Of a stretch of DNA of 64,000 bases, positions 1 to 9,623 are shown one piece after another (the stretch's first letter is position 1; each line of letters opens with the position of its first letter). The notes below the pieces were generated by a model. The model searched no databases and had not been told where the DNA came from. It saw only the letters and a program-made list of their open reading frames with translations. The translations under genes and the position numbers were made by a program. Source of the stretch: Fibrobacterota bacterium (GTDB lineage: Bacteria; Fibrobacterota; Fibrobacteria; UBA5070); assembly GCA_016715065.1 (NCBI GenBank), contig JADKBN010000003.1:558001-622000 (forward strand), written 5' to 3'.

Positions 1-533
1 CGCAGCCGGCGAGCCAGTTGGTCGCAGGCCGCGCCCAGATCCGTTTTGGTGCCCTTGATCGGGTGCTCCAGGATTTCGCGCAACACGCGACTCAGCACTT
101 GGGGGCCGCGCGCGGGCGGCAGCCACGACTCCATCACGTCCGTGTGGGTGAGAAGCGCGAGGCTTTCCTGGGAGCCCAGGCAGGAAAGGGCGAGCACGGC
201 GCAAAATTCCGCCGCCGCCTCGCGCAGGATGCCGCCTTTGCTTCCGGCCAGCGAGCTTGCGGACAGGTCCACCAGAAAGGCCGCGGTCAGTTCGCGTTCC
301 TCTTCGAAGACCTTCACGAACGGCTCGTTGAGCCTGGCCGTGACGTTCCAATCGATGGACCTCGGATCGTCGCCGTCCTGGTAGGAACGCACCTCCCGAA
401 ACCGCATGCCGGTGCCCTTGAAGGTGGACATGTGCCCGCCCGCCAACGGATCGCTCACGCGACCTCGTGCCTTGAACTCGATGCGGCGAACCCGGCGCAC
501 AATCCTTCGCGCGAGGCTTTCCGGAGGAATCAC
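1..533 (-). CDS. DUF58 domain protein, 3' part outside the window
   Basis: The minus-strand frame is open from a GTG at 533 to the window edge, giving about 177 residues. It carries the DUF58 core: a basic N-terminal part, then FKGTGMRFREVRSYQDGDD followed by RSIDWNVTARL, and then a von Willebrand A-like stretch with LVDLSASS. DUF58 proteins are usually encoded next to MoxR ATPases, and the pair is thought to act in protein maturation or envelope stress functions. Here the GTG overlaps the MoxR stop by four bases (GTGA), so the two are translationally coupled. That coupling decides the start codon. The C-terminal part is missing only because the window ends. Confidence 0.85.
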   Translation of the reverse strand, partial: MIPPESLARRIVRRVRRIEFKARGRVSDPLAGGHMSTFKGTGMRFREVRSYQDGDDPRSIDWNVTARLNEPFVKVFEEERELTAAFLVDLSASSLAGSKGGILREAAAEFCAVLALSCLGSQESLALLTHTDVMESWLPPARGPQVLSRVLREILEHPIKGTKTDLGAACDQLARRL

Positions 534-1522
534 GGCACGATCACTCCGGAAAGGATCTTTTCGACCACATCCTCCGGCGTGGTGTTTTCCGCTTGGGCCT
601 CGTAGGACAATCCCAGGCGGTGGCGCAACACGGCGCGGGCCACCGCTTTCACATCGTCTGGCGTGGCGAACGCCCGGCCGTCCAAAAAGGCCTGCGCCTT
701 GGCGCACAAGGCCAGCGCGATGCTCGCGCGCGGCGAGGCGCCCCACCTCACCAGTCCCTCCAACGCCTTGAGGCCACCTTCCGAAGGGCCTCGGCTGGCG
801 CGGACCAGATCCACGATGTAGGCCTGCACGCGTGGATCCATGAAGACTTCGCGCACCAGGGCTTGGGCGGTACAAAGATCTTCCGGAGTGGCCACGGCGC
901 GGGGCGTTGGCAGTCCCGGTCCGGACACCAGTTGTAGCACCTGGAGTTCCGCATCGCGGCTGGGATAGGTGACATCCACCTTCAGGAGGAAACGGTCGAC
1001 CTGGGCTTCCGGCAGCGGGTAGGTGCCTTCCTGCTCGATGGGGTTTTGGGTGGCCAGCACAAAAAATGGCTTGGGGAGCGTGAAGGTTTGGCCGGCGATG
1101 GTGACCTGGCGTTCTTGCATGGCCTCCAGCAGCGCCGATTGCACCTTGGCCGGGGCGCGGTTGATTTCGTCGGCCAGCACCAGGTGCCCGAAGATGGGTC
1201 CCTGGCGCACTTCGAAGGTGCCGGTTTGGGGACGGTAGATCTGGGTGCCCAGAATATCCGCAGGCAGGAGGTCCGGCGTGAACTGGATGCGCTGGAAGCT
1301 GGCCTGGATGGTGTGGGCCAGCGCGCGCACGGCGGTGGTCTTGGCCAGGCCCGGAGCGCCTTCCAGAAGCACGTGGCCGTCTGCCAGCAGGGCGATGCAC
1401 AGGTCGTGGCAGACCTTCTCCTGGCCCAGCACCGTGCGCCCGAGTTCGGAGCGCAGCTGCGGCAGAAAAGCGGAGGCGTCGTGGATGCGCCGGGAGAGTT
1501 CTTGAAGTTGGGCGGTGGACAT
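530..1522 (-). CDS. MoxR-type AAA ATPase
   Basis: This is an AAA+ ATPase of the MoxR family, a chaperone-like group that works with von Willebrand A-domain partners. The Walker A motif is GAPGLAKT, the Walker B region reads LVLADEINRAP, and both lie in the first half. The rest (QNPIEQEGTYPLPEAQVDRF, sensor and lid helices) matches the family over its usual length of about 330 residues. I prefer the ATG at 1522 because GAGGAG stands six bases upstream of it. An in-frame ATG at 1543 would add seven residues. The DUF58 gene follows in a four-base overlap, so the two form an operon. A lipoprotein gene precedes it with a gap of about 150 bases in which I see nothing definite. Confidence 0.93.
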   Translation of the reverse strand: MSTAQLQELSRRIHDASAFLPQLRSELGRTVLGQEKVCHDLCIALLADGHVLLEGAPGLAKTTAVRALAHTIQASFQRIQFTPDLLPADILGTQIYRPQTGTFEVRQGPIFGHLVLADEINRAPAKVQSALLEAMQERQVTIAGQTFTLPKPFFVLATQNPIEQEGTYPLPEAQVDRFLLKVDVTYPSRDAELQVLQLVSGPGLPTPRAVATPEDLCTAQALVREVFMDPRVQAYIVDLVRASRGPSEGGLKALEGLVRWGASPRASIALALCAKAQAFLDGRAFATPDDVKAVARAVLRHRLGLSYEAQAENTTPEDVVEKILSGVIVP

Positions 1523-1672
1523 TCCGATCTCCTCGTTGGTCATTCCCCGTGATCCCCTTCGTGGCGGTCAGCCTCGTCGCGAAGGGTGCGAGCGTGCGCG
1601 ATAATATCGTGCGTGCGAGCGATCTCGGCAAGAGGGAGCAATGGCTCGAAAGTTCTTCGACAGGCTTGTGAC

Positions 1673-4426
1673 TCAACGGTGACGAACGACCTGGAGCCAG
1701 GAGGGGATAGACTGGAGGTTGTAGGATTCCAATACCAGTCGTTGTTCTCCCAGCACTCCCCGGGAGAGACGGGGGAAGGTCATGGTGCCGGCAAAGCCCT
1801 TGGCACGATCGAACTGTCCGATTTCCAGATACAATCCGCCGGGTGGCAAGCTTGAGGTGGGCAGGGTCAGCGGGTACAGGCTGGGGTCGGTCGGGGAGCC
1901 GACCCTGCTCAAGCTCATTTCCTTCGGTGCGAATCCGACCGCGATTCCAATGCGCGTGCCCTCTTCCAGATTGGCAAAGCCAGGCCCGCCCCGGCCGACC
2001 AGAGCCTGGGCGAAGGAGGTGTCGCTGAAGCGCTCGCCCTGGGCCAAACGGTTTCGCAAGGGATGAAAACTGTCGTCGGAGGCGGTGAAGGAAACGTTCA
2101 CAGAATCGCCGGAAACCCGCACGATGTTGGCGAGGTTGGGGACCGTGTCGAATTGGAAGGAGGCCAGCAGGGTGAATCCGGAATCGGCGGCTGGTTGGAC
2201 AATGGCCGCTTCCAGGCCGGAGGAGGTGGAAAGTTGGAAGGCACGACCCAAGGGCGCGCTTGGACCGGGGTTCAGCGTCCCTCGCAACGGGTAGCTCCCC
2301 TTCAACAAGGATTTTCCGGTGGGGGCGTCCCAAAGGGCGAGCCAATCCTCGGCCAGGAAGACGGAATCGACATGATGACGGGCCAGGCGCGAGGCGGTGG
2401 GGCTGCCTTGGCGATAGGTCCATTTCATGGCCTGTTTGGGGCGAAGGGTGTCCACATGGATCCAAACCTCGGCGTGGCCGGAGGAAGGGTCCCACAGGGA
2501 AACCCAGAAGCGGGCGGGATCGCCAGTGGAATCGAAGAGGCGCAGGTCGGAACCATCCGCGGCGCCTGACGTCAAATCCAATTTCCCATCCAAAACCACG
2601 CGCACAGGAATGTTTTTCCAAGTGTCGGTGAAATCGGGCACTTGGAGGATGATCTCGCCGGATGCGGTCCAGGCAGTGGAATCTTCCAGCTGCGCGAAGC
2701 TCGGCGACAGGAGAGTGTCCAGGTCCTTTTGGCCGATCGTGAGGTGCCATTCCAACGGAAGAGGGGTGTCCCTGCTCCCGGGAACAGCGATCAGGCGATA
2801 GGTTCCCGGAGGGAGCGAATCGAAGACCGCCTTGTCGAGGTTGTGCAACACGGACGAATAACGGCCCGTGCCCACCAGCACCAGACGGAAACCGAGCATC
2901 GACCATTCCATGGGTGCCGATGCGGGCAGCTCCAGCGCCACTTTCAGGGTGCGGACCGTGTCCAGCCTTGTCAGGGAAGGGGAGGTCATTTCGGCGGGGA
3001 GCGCAAGGAATGCTCCCAAGCGATGGTCGGCGGAGAGCACGGTCAGGTGCGAACTCTGGCGCGACTGGCGCGCCACGGCGAACCGTCCGAGCGAATCCGC
3101 GGTGGTCGCCCAGGAGTAGTTTGACTCCAACAGCGAGTTCCGTTGGGATTGGTTGAAGCTCCGCCAAGCCGAGTCCGGGTAGGTTCGCGCCAAGCACCTT
3201 CCCTGGGGAGCACCTTGGGTGTCGTTGCATTGCAACTGGCTCCAACCCAGCTCGGGAGCCGGCCCCACGATCATCGGACCGATCATGGGGAATCCGAACG
3301 TGGCCGCCGAGGCTCGGACGGAATCCAAAACTTTGCCCAGACTGTCTTCGATGACGAGGTTCCAGGCCCCCAAAGGCATCCGGTCGAAAAACCACATCCC
3401 GTCGCCTCTCACCTTCGCCACTCGCCCGATCGCGGGAATGCGCACGGAAAATCCAGCCAGGATGGGCGATTGCGGCCCGGCTCCCGGGGTCAGAAGTCCG
3501 GAAAGCGTGGACAAGGGCAGCATCACGATGGTGTCGGGCAGCGGCAAGGGGCGAAGAACGGACAATTTCTGGAAATCAACCGGTCCCGTCCAGCCCTCGG
3601 TGGAGGTCTCCAGGCGCACCACACCGCGCCCGGTGTCGGGGAAGATCCAGGCGATCCTTCCGGAATCGTCCGAAACCGAAGTCGAGCGGACCGAATCGCG
3701 ACCGTCGCTGGACACCAGCCAAAGCAAGGCTCCCACGACGGGTTGTCCGTCCCACGAACGGAGAATGCCCTTCCACGCCCTGCGCGATGGCGTGTCCGCC
3801 ACCACCACGGGCGCCAGCACGCTTTCACGGTCGGGATCGATCTTGACAGAATCCGTCTTGATGGTCGTGGCTCCGGGGATCCCTTCCACCTGGGGTTGGT
3901 AGGATCCTTCGGGGATTTCGTCGATGCGCCAGATTCCGTTGGAGTCCACCCGGGAGGACAACAGCAATCCGGGGATCACCACCACGGCTTGCGCGGAAAT
4001 CTCCTTGGTAGCCATGGCCACGATGCCGCGCAGGGCTCCCCACTTGGCGAGTCGCACGGGGGGGATCCGCTCGGAGGAAATCCATTCCGAACGAAGGATG
4101 CGTGTGGCGCCGCTTTCGCTGAGCGAATCTCGCCATTCCACCATCCATGTTCCGGTGTCGGGAACCAGCGGCAGATGGAATTCGCCCCGGGTGTCGGAGG
4201 TGGTTTCCCAAGCCCGACCCGGGGACTGCGGGGTGGCACGGGCAGAACGGAGTACGACCTTGGTACCCACCGATGGCTCGCCGGACGCGGAAAGGACCGA
4301 CCCGGAAAGGTCGTTGGGCACGTCCGAGCCGCCACCGCCACCCCCGGCGCAGGAGGCCACCAGCGCGCAACACGCCAAGGCCAGTGCGCAAAGACGCATC
4401 CGATGGGCAAGGCGGGTTCGATTCAT
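1673..4426 (-). CDS. Large lipoprotein with carboxypeptidase-regulatory-like repeats
   Basis: The 917-residue product begins with a lipoprotein signal: a basic start, a hydrophobic stretch and the lipobox VASC, then a run of glycines. It is therefore probably anchored in the outer membrane. Residues from about 35 on contain repeated beta-rich units of the form 'GxV..A.GxPVxGAxVxL.....TDxxGxF.LP', resembling carboxypeptidase regulatory-like or Big-type domains, for example around 'GSVLSASGEPSVGTKV'. No catalytic motif was recognised. The ATG at 4426 is chosen because the lipoprotein signal starts there; a longer reading would run into the upstream gene. The upstream neighbour, 89 bases away on the same strand, is a TIGR02147 gene, the pairing seen three times in this window. 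The function is unknown. Confidence 0.8.
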   Translation of the reverse strand: MNRTRLAHRMRLCALALACCALVASCAGGGGGGSDVPNDLSGSVLSASGEPSVGTKVVLRSARATPQSPGRAWETTSDTRGEFHLPLVPDTGTWMVEWRDSLSESGATRILRSEWISSERIPPVRLAKWGALRGIVAMATKEISAQAVVVIPGLLLSSRVDSNGIWRIDEIPEGSYQPQVEGIPGATTIKTDSVKIDPDRESVLAPVVVADTPSRRAWKGILRSWDGQPVVGALLWLVSSDGRDSVRSTSVSDDSGRIAWIFPDTGRGVVRLETSTEGWTGPVDFQKLSVLRPLPLPDTIVMLPLSTLSGLLTPGAGPQSPILAGFSVRIPAIGRVAKVRGDGMWFFDRMPLGAWNLVIEDSLGKVLDSVRASAATFGFPMIGPMIVGPAPELGWSQLQCNDTQGAPQGRCLARTYPDSAWRSFNQSQRNSLLESNYSWATTADSLGRFAVARQSRQSSHLTVLSADHRLGAFLALPAEMTSPSLTRLDTVRTLKVALELPASAPMEWSMLGFRLVLVGTGRYSSVLHNLDKAVFDSLPPGTYRLIAVPGSRDTPLPLEWHLTIGQKDLDTLLSPSFAQLEDSTAWTASGEIILQVPDFTDTWKNIPVRVVLDGKLDLTSGAADGSDLRLFDSTGDPARFWVSLWDPSSGHAEVWIHVDTLRPKQAMKWTYRQGSPTASRLARHHVDSVFLAEDWLALWDAPTGKSLLKGSYPLRGTLNPGPSAPLGRAFQLSTSSGLEAAIVQPAADSGFTLLASFQFDTVPNLANIVRVSGDSVNVSFTASDDSFHPLRNRLAQGERFSDTSFAQALVGRGGPGFANLEEGTRIGIAVGFAPKEMSLSRVGSPTDPSLYPLTLPTSSLPPGGLYLEIGQFDRAKGFAGTMTFPRLSRGVLGEQRLVLESYNLQSIPSWLQVVRHR

Positions 4427-4515
4427 CCGTGGTGGTCCTCGGTCAGATGGTGCACCCGCCGGGGTCTCCTCGCGAACCCGGCAGGTTTCGTCAAAGATAG
4501 AGAACCGAACCGGTT

Positions 4516-5388
4516 TCAGTTTCCTTCCGGCGCGCACGTCTCCAGGGGTTGGGAAATCGGAAAGACCTGGAAGTTCGCCTGGAAGACAATTTCTGGCTCT
4601 TCTTCGGTGGCCGATTCCAGGAATTCCGCGCGCAGATCGTCGATGCGCTTGCACAGGCGCTTGAACGATTCGCGGGACATCGAGATGGTGGAGGTGGAAA
4701 AATGCCTTCTGGAAGGGGGCAGATCGTCCATGGCCTGGACTCCACGCAGGACCATCTCCCGTTTGAATTCACGCAGCAGGGCTCCCGGCGCCCCTTCGGC
4801 GGAAACCACCGGATCGGCTTGCTCCCAGTTGCCGTCGGGGCGTTTGCGGAGAAGTCCGATGGCGCATAGGCGCTCTACGGATCGACGCGCCTTTTCCGCC
4901 GAGATGGCCGGGACCACGGCCGCGCCGAGCTTGCCGTAGTCGCCGTTCCAGGGAAGATGGACGGCCAGTTCCCTCACCACCACGTGGTGCCACTCTTCCC
5001 AGTAGGGAAATTGCAACGAGGAGGTGCGGGCGAATCGGCCACCTTTGCGCAACCGCTTGAGTTCCTGGAGCGTCTTGGCGCGCGATTCCAGGTCGTCGGC
5101 CTGGTTGTGGCGGACCAAGGCGACCAGAAACGACGCTGGCCTGCCCGTCAGTCCCACGGCTGCCGGAAGCGCTTGCAAGGGGCCTTCGCCCATGTTGCGG
5201 GATCCGGACAGAACCAGGCTCATGGCTCCGGTGGATTTCCAGCCCAGTTTCAGGGCGAACGACCGCTGGGAAAAGCCGGGGCGACGCTTGCGCTCCTCTT
5301 CCAGGAATTCGCGCAGGAAAGTCCTGTAGCTGTCGTATTCGAACAGCCGCCGGATCGCCGCGTTGGTCTTCGCCTTGGTTTGTTCCAC
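4516..5388 (-). CDS. TIGR02147 family protein
   Basis: The 290-residue product shows the TIGR02147 layout. A short N-terminal segment reads FEYDSYRTFLREFLEEERKR. A helix-turn-helix-like part follows (FSQRSFALKLGWKS...LSGSRNM). Then come FLVALVRHNQA, a winged-helix-like middle (AVVPAISAEKARRSVERL.AIGLLRK) and a C-terminal segment starting at STISMS. The family is known mainly from Fibrobacter; its function is unproven, and a DNA-binding role is suggested by its fold-like features only. The GTG at 5388 is preferred because GGGAAAGG precedes it and the length then matches the other copies here. It lies upstream of the lipoprotein gene ending at 1673. Confidence 0.85.
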   Translation of the reverse strand: MEQTKAKTNAAIRRLFEYDSYRTFLREFLEEERKRRPGFSQRSFALKLGWKSTGAMSLVLSGSRNMGEGPLQALPAAVGLTGRPASFLVALVRHNQADDLESRAKTLQELKRLRKGGRFARTSSLQFPYWEEWHHVVVRELAVHLPWNGDYGKLGAAVVPAISAEKARRSVERLCAIGLLRKRPDGNWEQADPVVSAEGAPGALLREFKREMVLRGVQAMDDLPPSRRHFSTSTISMSRESFKRLCKRIDDLRAEFLESATEEEPEIVFQANFQVFPISQPLETCAPEGN

Positions 5389-5564
5389 GATCCCTTTCCC
5401 GGATTCACCAGCAAAGCGCTGAAGCTTTTCGAGGGGTGGTTCGAGGATAACACCGATCCAGGCCGTCGCGCAGTAGGTTTGCGAATGCGAAAGCGGGATC
5501 CGTTTCCACGGACCCCGCCGATCGACCAGATCCCTTCGCTGCAAGGATTCCGGCGATTTGCGTG

Positions 5565-7046
5565 TTACTTGGCGTTGGCTCCCCAGACCTTGGTGCCATT
5601 CAGCCAAAGCTCGATCCAAGGATTCAGCTTGGGATTGGAGTTCCAGTTGTAGGCATCGGCCTGAAAAGAGAAGTCGTCCGATTGGATCAGGGAAGCGCTC
5701 CAGTTGGCCTTGTGGATGCTCGACTGGATTTCCGCGCCGGTGGCGCCTGCGGCGATCTTCTGCGTTCCGGACACCAGGTATTCGGCCGTGGTTTCACTGC
5801 CCGACGTGCCGGAGAGCGCCACGCTGGAATTCCATGGCCAGGACGTGTTGTAGACCGTCGCGACCAGGGGCTCCGTGCCGTTGGGCGTGAACTTGTAGCG
5901 AAGCCGGGCGCCGGCGATGGATGCATCTGTGGTGCCGAGGTTCCTGATGCGGATCATGGGGCGGATATCCTGGACAGGATCTGACTTGGAATCGGTGTAG
6001 TATTCCACCGCCAGGTTCCTTCCCGACCATCGTGCCGTGGAGAACCAGGTGGTGCCGTTGTCGTCGGAGCGGAAGGGGCCGTATTCGGTCATCGCGTACA
6101 GGGTGGAGGCGCCCGGTGCGGGAGCCACGCCGATGTCGGACACCACTGTCCCGAACCCGCCTCCATAGACGGGAATGTTCGGATTGTGCACGGCGCTCCA
6201 GAACTGGCCTCCGGTGCGGGTGGTCCACACGGCCTGGGAGATGCGCCCCCCGTAGGTCACGTGGAAGCTCTTGGCGCTGGCATCGCGGGAATCGATCGCC
6301 ACCGAGGTCACGGTCTGTGAGGGCAGATTCTGTCCGCGATTGAAGGTGCTGATCCGGGTCCAGGCGGGGCTGCTCGTGAACTTGGGATTGAAGGAAAGCC
6401 ACACTTCGCCGTTGGCGGTGCCCACCACGGCCTGGTCGATCACCGGATTCACGTCCACCGCGCTCACCGGGGACTCGGTCGGGGGCTGGAACGGATCGTT
6501 CTGCGGGCGCACGGTGGTGAAGGTCTGGCCGTTGTCGAACGAATAGACCATGCCCGCCGTGGTGGCCAGATACAGGATGCCGGCCCGGGTGTTCAACGAC
6601 ACGTTCAACACCTCGCCGTAGGGGATCTTCGAAGTGAGGTCGGTCCAGGCCAGCCCGCCACGGTTGTGATCCACGCGCCAGACCTTGCCGCCTTGCTGGG
6701 TTCCCGCGAAGACCACGATGGCCGAATAGCTGTCGTAGGACCAGAGGGGGGCGATGCTTTTCACGGCCAGGCCCGGTGCGGCGTTGACCGTTCCTCCATG
6801 ACCGTCGGCAGCCGAATCCAACCGGCTCCAGGCTGGAGTGGCAAGTTTGCCATTGGTGGAGAAGTACACGTCGCCATTGGAGTAACCCAGCCAGACATGG
6901 TCGGCGCTGGTGGGGGATTGGCGCACGGCCGAAGGAATGGCGGTCCCGGATTTCAGCGGTTCCCATGTGTCGATGGAGGCTGCGTGCGAAAGCGCGCCGA
7001 GGGTGGCCGCGAGCGCGACCGTGGAACGAGGGGAGAATTGGGTCAT
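5565..7046 (-). CDS. Secreted beta-propeller protein with C-terminal CBM3-like module
   Basis: The 493-residue protein has a Sec signal (TVALAATLGALSHAAS). About 320 residues of BNR/sortilin-like propeller follow, with repeats such as GYSNGDVYFSTNGKL, YSFDNGQTFTTV and RSDDNGTTWFSTARW. Residues from about 345 to the end match a family 3 carbohydrate-binding module: LAVEYYTDSKSDPVQDIRP, then RIRNLGTTDASIAGARLRY, then a tryptophan/asparagine-rich end with FSFQADAYNWNSNPKLNPW. CBM3 modules bind crystalline cellulose, so this is probably an extracellular protein that sits on plant cell walls. It resembles GH74-type propellers in its repeats, but I could not identify catalytic aspartates. The ATG at 7046 is taken because it opens the signal peptide. 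Confidence 0.8.
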   Translation of the reverse strand: MTQFSPRSTVALAATLGALSHAASIDTWEPLKSGTAIPSAVRQSPTSADHVWLGYSNGDVYFSTNGKLATPAWSRLDSAADGHGGTVNAAPGLAVKSIAPLWSYDSYSAIVVFAGTQQGGKVWRVDHNRGGLAWTDLTSKIPYGEVLNVSLNTRAGILYLATTAGMVYSFDNGQTFTTVRPQNDPFQPPTESPVSAVDVNPVIDQAVVGTANGEVWLSFNPKFTSSPAWTRISTFNRGQNLPSQTVTSVAIDSRDASAKSFHVTYGGRISQAVWTTRTGGQFWSAVHNPNIPVYGGGFGTVVSDIGVAPAPGASTLYAMTEYGPFRSDDNGTTWFSTARWSGRNLAVEYYTDSKSDPVQDIRPMIRIRNLGTTDASIAGARLRYKFTPNGTEPLVATVYNTSWPWNSSVALSGTSGSETTAEYLVSGTQKIAAGATGAEIQSSIHKANWSASLIQSDDFSFQADAYNWNSNPKLNPWIELWLNGTKVWGANAK

Positions 7047-7228
7047 CACGTTTTTCCCTTTTGCGGAATGGTTCGTTCCTTCCATCGGTGCCTGGAGGCG
7101 ATGCGATCGGGGCATCGCCAACACCGGTGGTAAGGTGCAGGAAAATCTCGGAAGGAACTCTCCCCACGAAAAGCTCCTCCAGGAGCGAATCGACAGATTC
7201 CGCTTTCTGGCGCTTTCCCGTTACCCTC

Positions 7229-8551
7229 TCACCGGGGAGCGGCGACGGCACCGGTGCCGTCGGGGCCTCGCACCAGAAGGATGCCCCGCGACGAAGGCAG
7301 AATGGCTTTCCCGTCCGACCCGATCCGGATGGTCGCCAGCATGCGCCCCGAGGCCGCCCTCACGGCAAATTCCGTTCCGACGGATCCTGTCAAATGCCAC
7401 CTGCCTCCGGTGCTCCGGAGGCTCCAGGATCGGTCGTGGTCGAGTCGGGATGCCTTCGAGGAAATCCCCGTGCGAGTCATCTTCCAGGCGCCGACCACCG
7501 TGGAGGTGGCGTGCCAGAAGGTGGTGTCGCCGAAGGCCGCGGCGATGGTGGTGATGTCGGGGAAGGTGGCCAGCACCCGAGGGGTGCCGTTGGCGTCCTG
7601 TTCCAGCACGGCCTTGGTGGAATCGCTCGCGACCAGCATCAAGCCGGATTTCCCGCGCACCGCGTAGGCCGGGACCTGGAACCTCTGGTACTCGTCGCTG
7701 GCCAGATCCGGAAGCGCTATGGAGTCGGTTCCGGCGTTGGGCGCGGGTCGAAGTCTGTTGACATAACCGACCCTCCCGTTGGAATGGACCGCCATCCAGG
7801 TTCCCGGCAGATCCATGGCGAACACCTTGTGCGCCCGGCTCCGGGCGGCGCTCCAACTGGAATCCAGGAGCACCACCTTCCTGAAATCGGACGAATCGCC
7901 CGCCACGGGAGATGGACCCCACACCTGCACCCTGGACGACAGGTCGTCCCGGACCACCAAGCCGCGAGGATGGACGGACACGTCCTTCCAGAGGATCAGC
8001 TCCGGCAAGCCTTTGGGTTTGGGATCCAGCACCAGGCTGTCCGGGCGGGTCTGGCCTGCGCGCGTCAGGACGCGCAAGGGATAGAGTCCTTCGGACCGGG
8101 CGAACACGGCGCGGAAGGCGCCGGTGACCGTGCCGTCGATGATCATGCAGCTGATGTTGGATGGCCCCAGTGCCCGGGTGGCCACCCAACGCCCTGCTCC
8201 CTTGGGGCGCGACCAGTCCACCAGGTAGATGGCGCTGTCGTTTTTGCCCATGTTGGCGCCGTCGTTGAAACGCACGCTCAACACGCCCAGTCCCGATCCC
8301 AGGTCCAGGTACTTGCTCAGGTCCCACCTGTGGGCGGTGGGTGGGGCTATGGAATCCACCACGCGGATGCCGTTGTCGAGCACCGCCTTCACCAGGGAAT
8401 TGCCGACGACGAACACGGCGGTGTCCTGAAAGACATCCACGCTGGTCACGCCACCGCGGTTCCAGTAGGTGCCCTCGCGCTTGAGCCGGAGGGTGGAGGG
8501 TTGGGATGCTCCCGCCAGAGCGGAAAGAAGGGTTAGCCATGCGGTGATCAT
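7229..8551 (-). CDS. Secreted protein of unknown function, propeller-like
   Basis: The 440-residue product starts with a signal peptide (MITAWLTLLSALAGAS). The body is beta-rich, with repeated short blade-like segments (for example VFQDTAVFVVGNSLVKAVLD and SVRFNDGANMGKNDSAIYLV). The last 70 residues (ASGRMLATIRIGSDGKAIL and following) resemble the C-terminal sorting-type module found on several other exported proteins here. I do not recognise the family. It lies upstream of the CBM3 protein on the same strand with a gap of about 180 bases and is divergent from the TIGR02147 gene at 8772; the 220 bases between them must hold both promoters, though I could not fix them. Confidence 0.7.
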   Translation of the reverse strand: MITAWLTLLSALAGASQPSTLRLKREGTYWNRGGVTSVDVFQDTAVFVVGNSLVKAVLDNGIRVVDSIAPPTAHRWDLSKYLDLGSGLGVLSVRFNDGANMGKNDSAIYLVDWSRPKGAGRWVATRALGPSNISCMIIDGTVTGAFRAVFARSEGLYPLRVLTRAGQTRPDSLVLDPKPKGLPELILWKDVSVHPRGLVVRDDLSSRVQVWGPSPVAGDSSDFRKVVLLDSSWSAARSRAHKVFAMDLPGTWMAVHSNGRVGYVNRLRPAPNAGTDSIALPDLASDEYQRFQVPAYAVRGKSGLMLVASDSTKAVLEQDANGTPRVLATFPDITTIAAAFGDTTFWHATSTVVGAWKMTRTGISSKASRLDHDRSWSLRSTGGRWHLTGSVGTEFAVRAASGRMLATIRIGSDGKAILPSSRGILLVRGPDGTGAVAAPR

Positions 8552-8771
8552 TGGGGTTTCCTCTGGAAAGGACGAATGCGGAAAACGCCTCGTCGACGAA
8601 GGGAAGACTACCGGCGAGGATGTCCGGTGCGCCCGGCGAGGCGAGGCCAATCCGTGGCCAAAATGTCCGCATGGCTGGCGTGGACACGATGGCCACGGCA
8701 ATTGCTTCGATTGTCGCCGCCACCATGTCGCGGAAAAAGCATGTTCTTCAGTTCCAACACCAGGGAAGTCC

Positions 8772-9623
8772 ATGGCCAGCGTCTACGCCCACACCGATTA
8801 CCGCAAGTACCTGCACGAATGGTACGTGGAGGAAAAATCCCGCAGACCGGTGGTTTCCTTCCGGTGGTTGGGTCAGAAATTGGCGACGGATCCCAGCCTG
8901 CTGGCGAAGATCTTCGCGGGCGAGCGGCATCTGTCCGGCGCGCGCATCCAGCCGATGGTGGAGATCCTCGGACTTTCCGGATTGGAAGCGGACTACTTCC
9001 GGATCCTGGTGCAGTACGGAAAGGCGAAGTCCGCCAAGGATGCCCAGCATTGCTTTTCCAGATTGGCCCAGCTTCGGCGCGTGGCGCCGGTGGCCCTGGA
9101 GGAATCCCAGGCGGGCTTTTGGGATTCCTGGGTGAACGTCGCCTTGCGCGCCTTGGTGGGTTGCGGAAAATTCCGGGAGGAATACGACGCGTTGGGCGCC
9201 ATGCTGGTTCCTCGCGTCGGACCAGCCGTGGTACGCAAGGCCTTGTCCGACCTTTCCCAACTCGGATTCCTGGAACGCGATGAAGACGGATTTTGGCGCA
9301 TTCGCGAGCCCTTCGTGCGGGGAGCCTCGGCGGCCCAGTCGCGCGCCTTGCGTCATTTCCATCGGCAAACCCTCCTGATGGCCTCCGAATGCGTGGAAGG
9401 GCTGGACCCGGCATGGCGCGATCTTTCCTCCGTCACGGTTTCCATCCCGGAATCTGGGTACGGCGAGATCCGTGAACTGGTGCGCGACTTCCGCTCGCGC
9501 GTCCTGACCGCCGTTTCGCGCATGCAGGACCCCGACCGCGTCTACCAGGTGAGCGTGCAGATGATCCCCTTCGCTTTGCCGCCGGGAACGATCCCGGACG
9601 GCGACGGGCTAGATTTGCCATGA
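8772..9623 (+). CDS. TIGR02147 family protein
   Basis: The 283-residue product opens with SVYAHTDYRKYLHEWYVEEK, the typical TIGR02147 start. It continues with a helix-turn-helix-like part (LGQKLATDPSLLAKIFAGER), the FRILVQYGKAKSAKDA segment, a winged-helix-like middle (GPAVVRKALSDLSQLGFLER) and the C-terminal SSVTVSIPESGYGEIRELVR. The next gene starts inside its stop codon (ATGA, four-base overlap), so this gene and the downstream lipoprotein are translationally coupled. The tight coupling suggests the two proteins work together, perhaps as a regulator and its envelope partner; this is an inference. Confidence 0.88.
   Translation: MASVYAHTDYRKYLHEWYVEEKSRRPVVSFRWLGQKLATDPSLLAKIFAGERHLSGARIQPMVEILGLSGLEADYFRILVQYGKAKSAKDAQHCFSRLAQLRRVAPVALEESQAGFWDSWVNVALRALVGCGKFREEYDALGAMLVPRVGPAVVRKALSDLSQLGFLERDEDGFWRIREPFVRGASAAQSRALRHFHRQTLLMASECVEGLDPAWRDLSSVTVSIPESGYGEIRELVRDFRSRVLTAVSRMQDPDRVYQVSVQMIPFALPPGTIPDGDGLDLP

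Noticed and set aside
3143..4939. 598-residue plus-strand open frame
   Set aside because: It lies antisense to the lipoprotein and TIGR02147 genes, has Arg/Gly/His-rich composition and no family features; it is a by-product of high GC.
5794..8726. Long overlapping frames on both strands (5794-7251 minus, 6965-8536 plus, 7221-8726 minus)
   Set aside because: They contradict the frames with signal peptides and the CBM3 module and have compositions rich in Arg, Gly and Pro.
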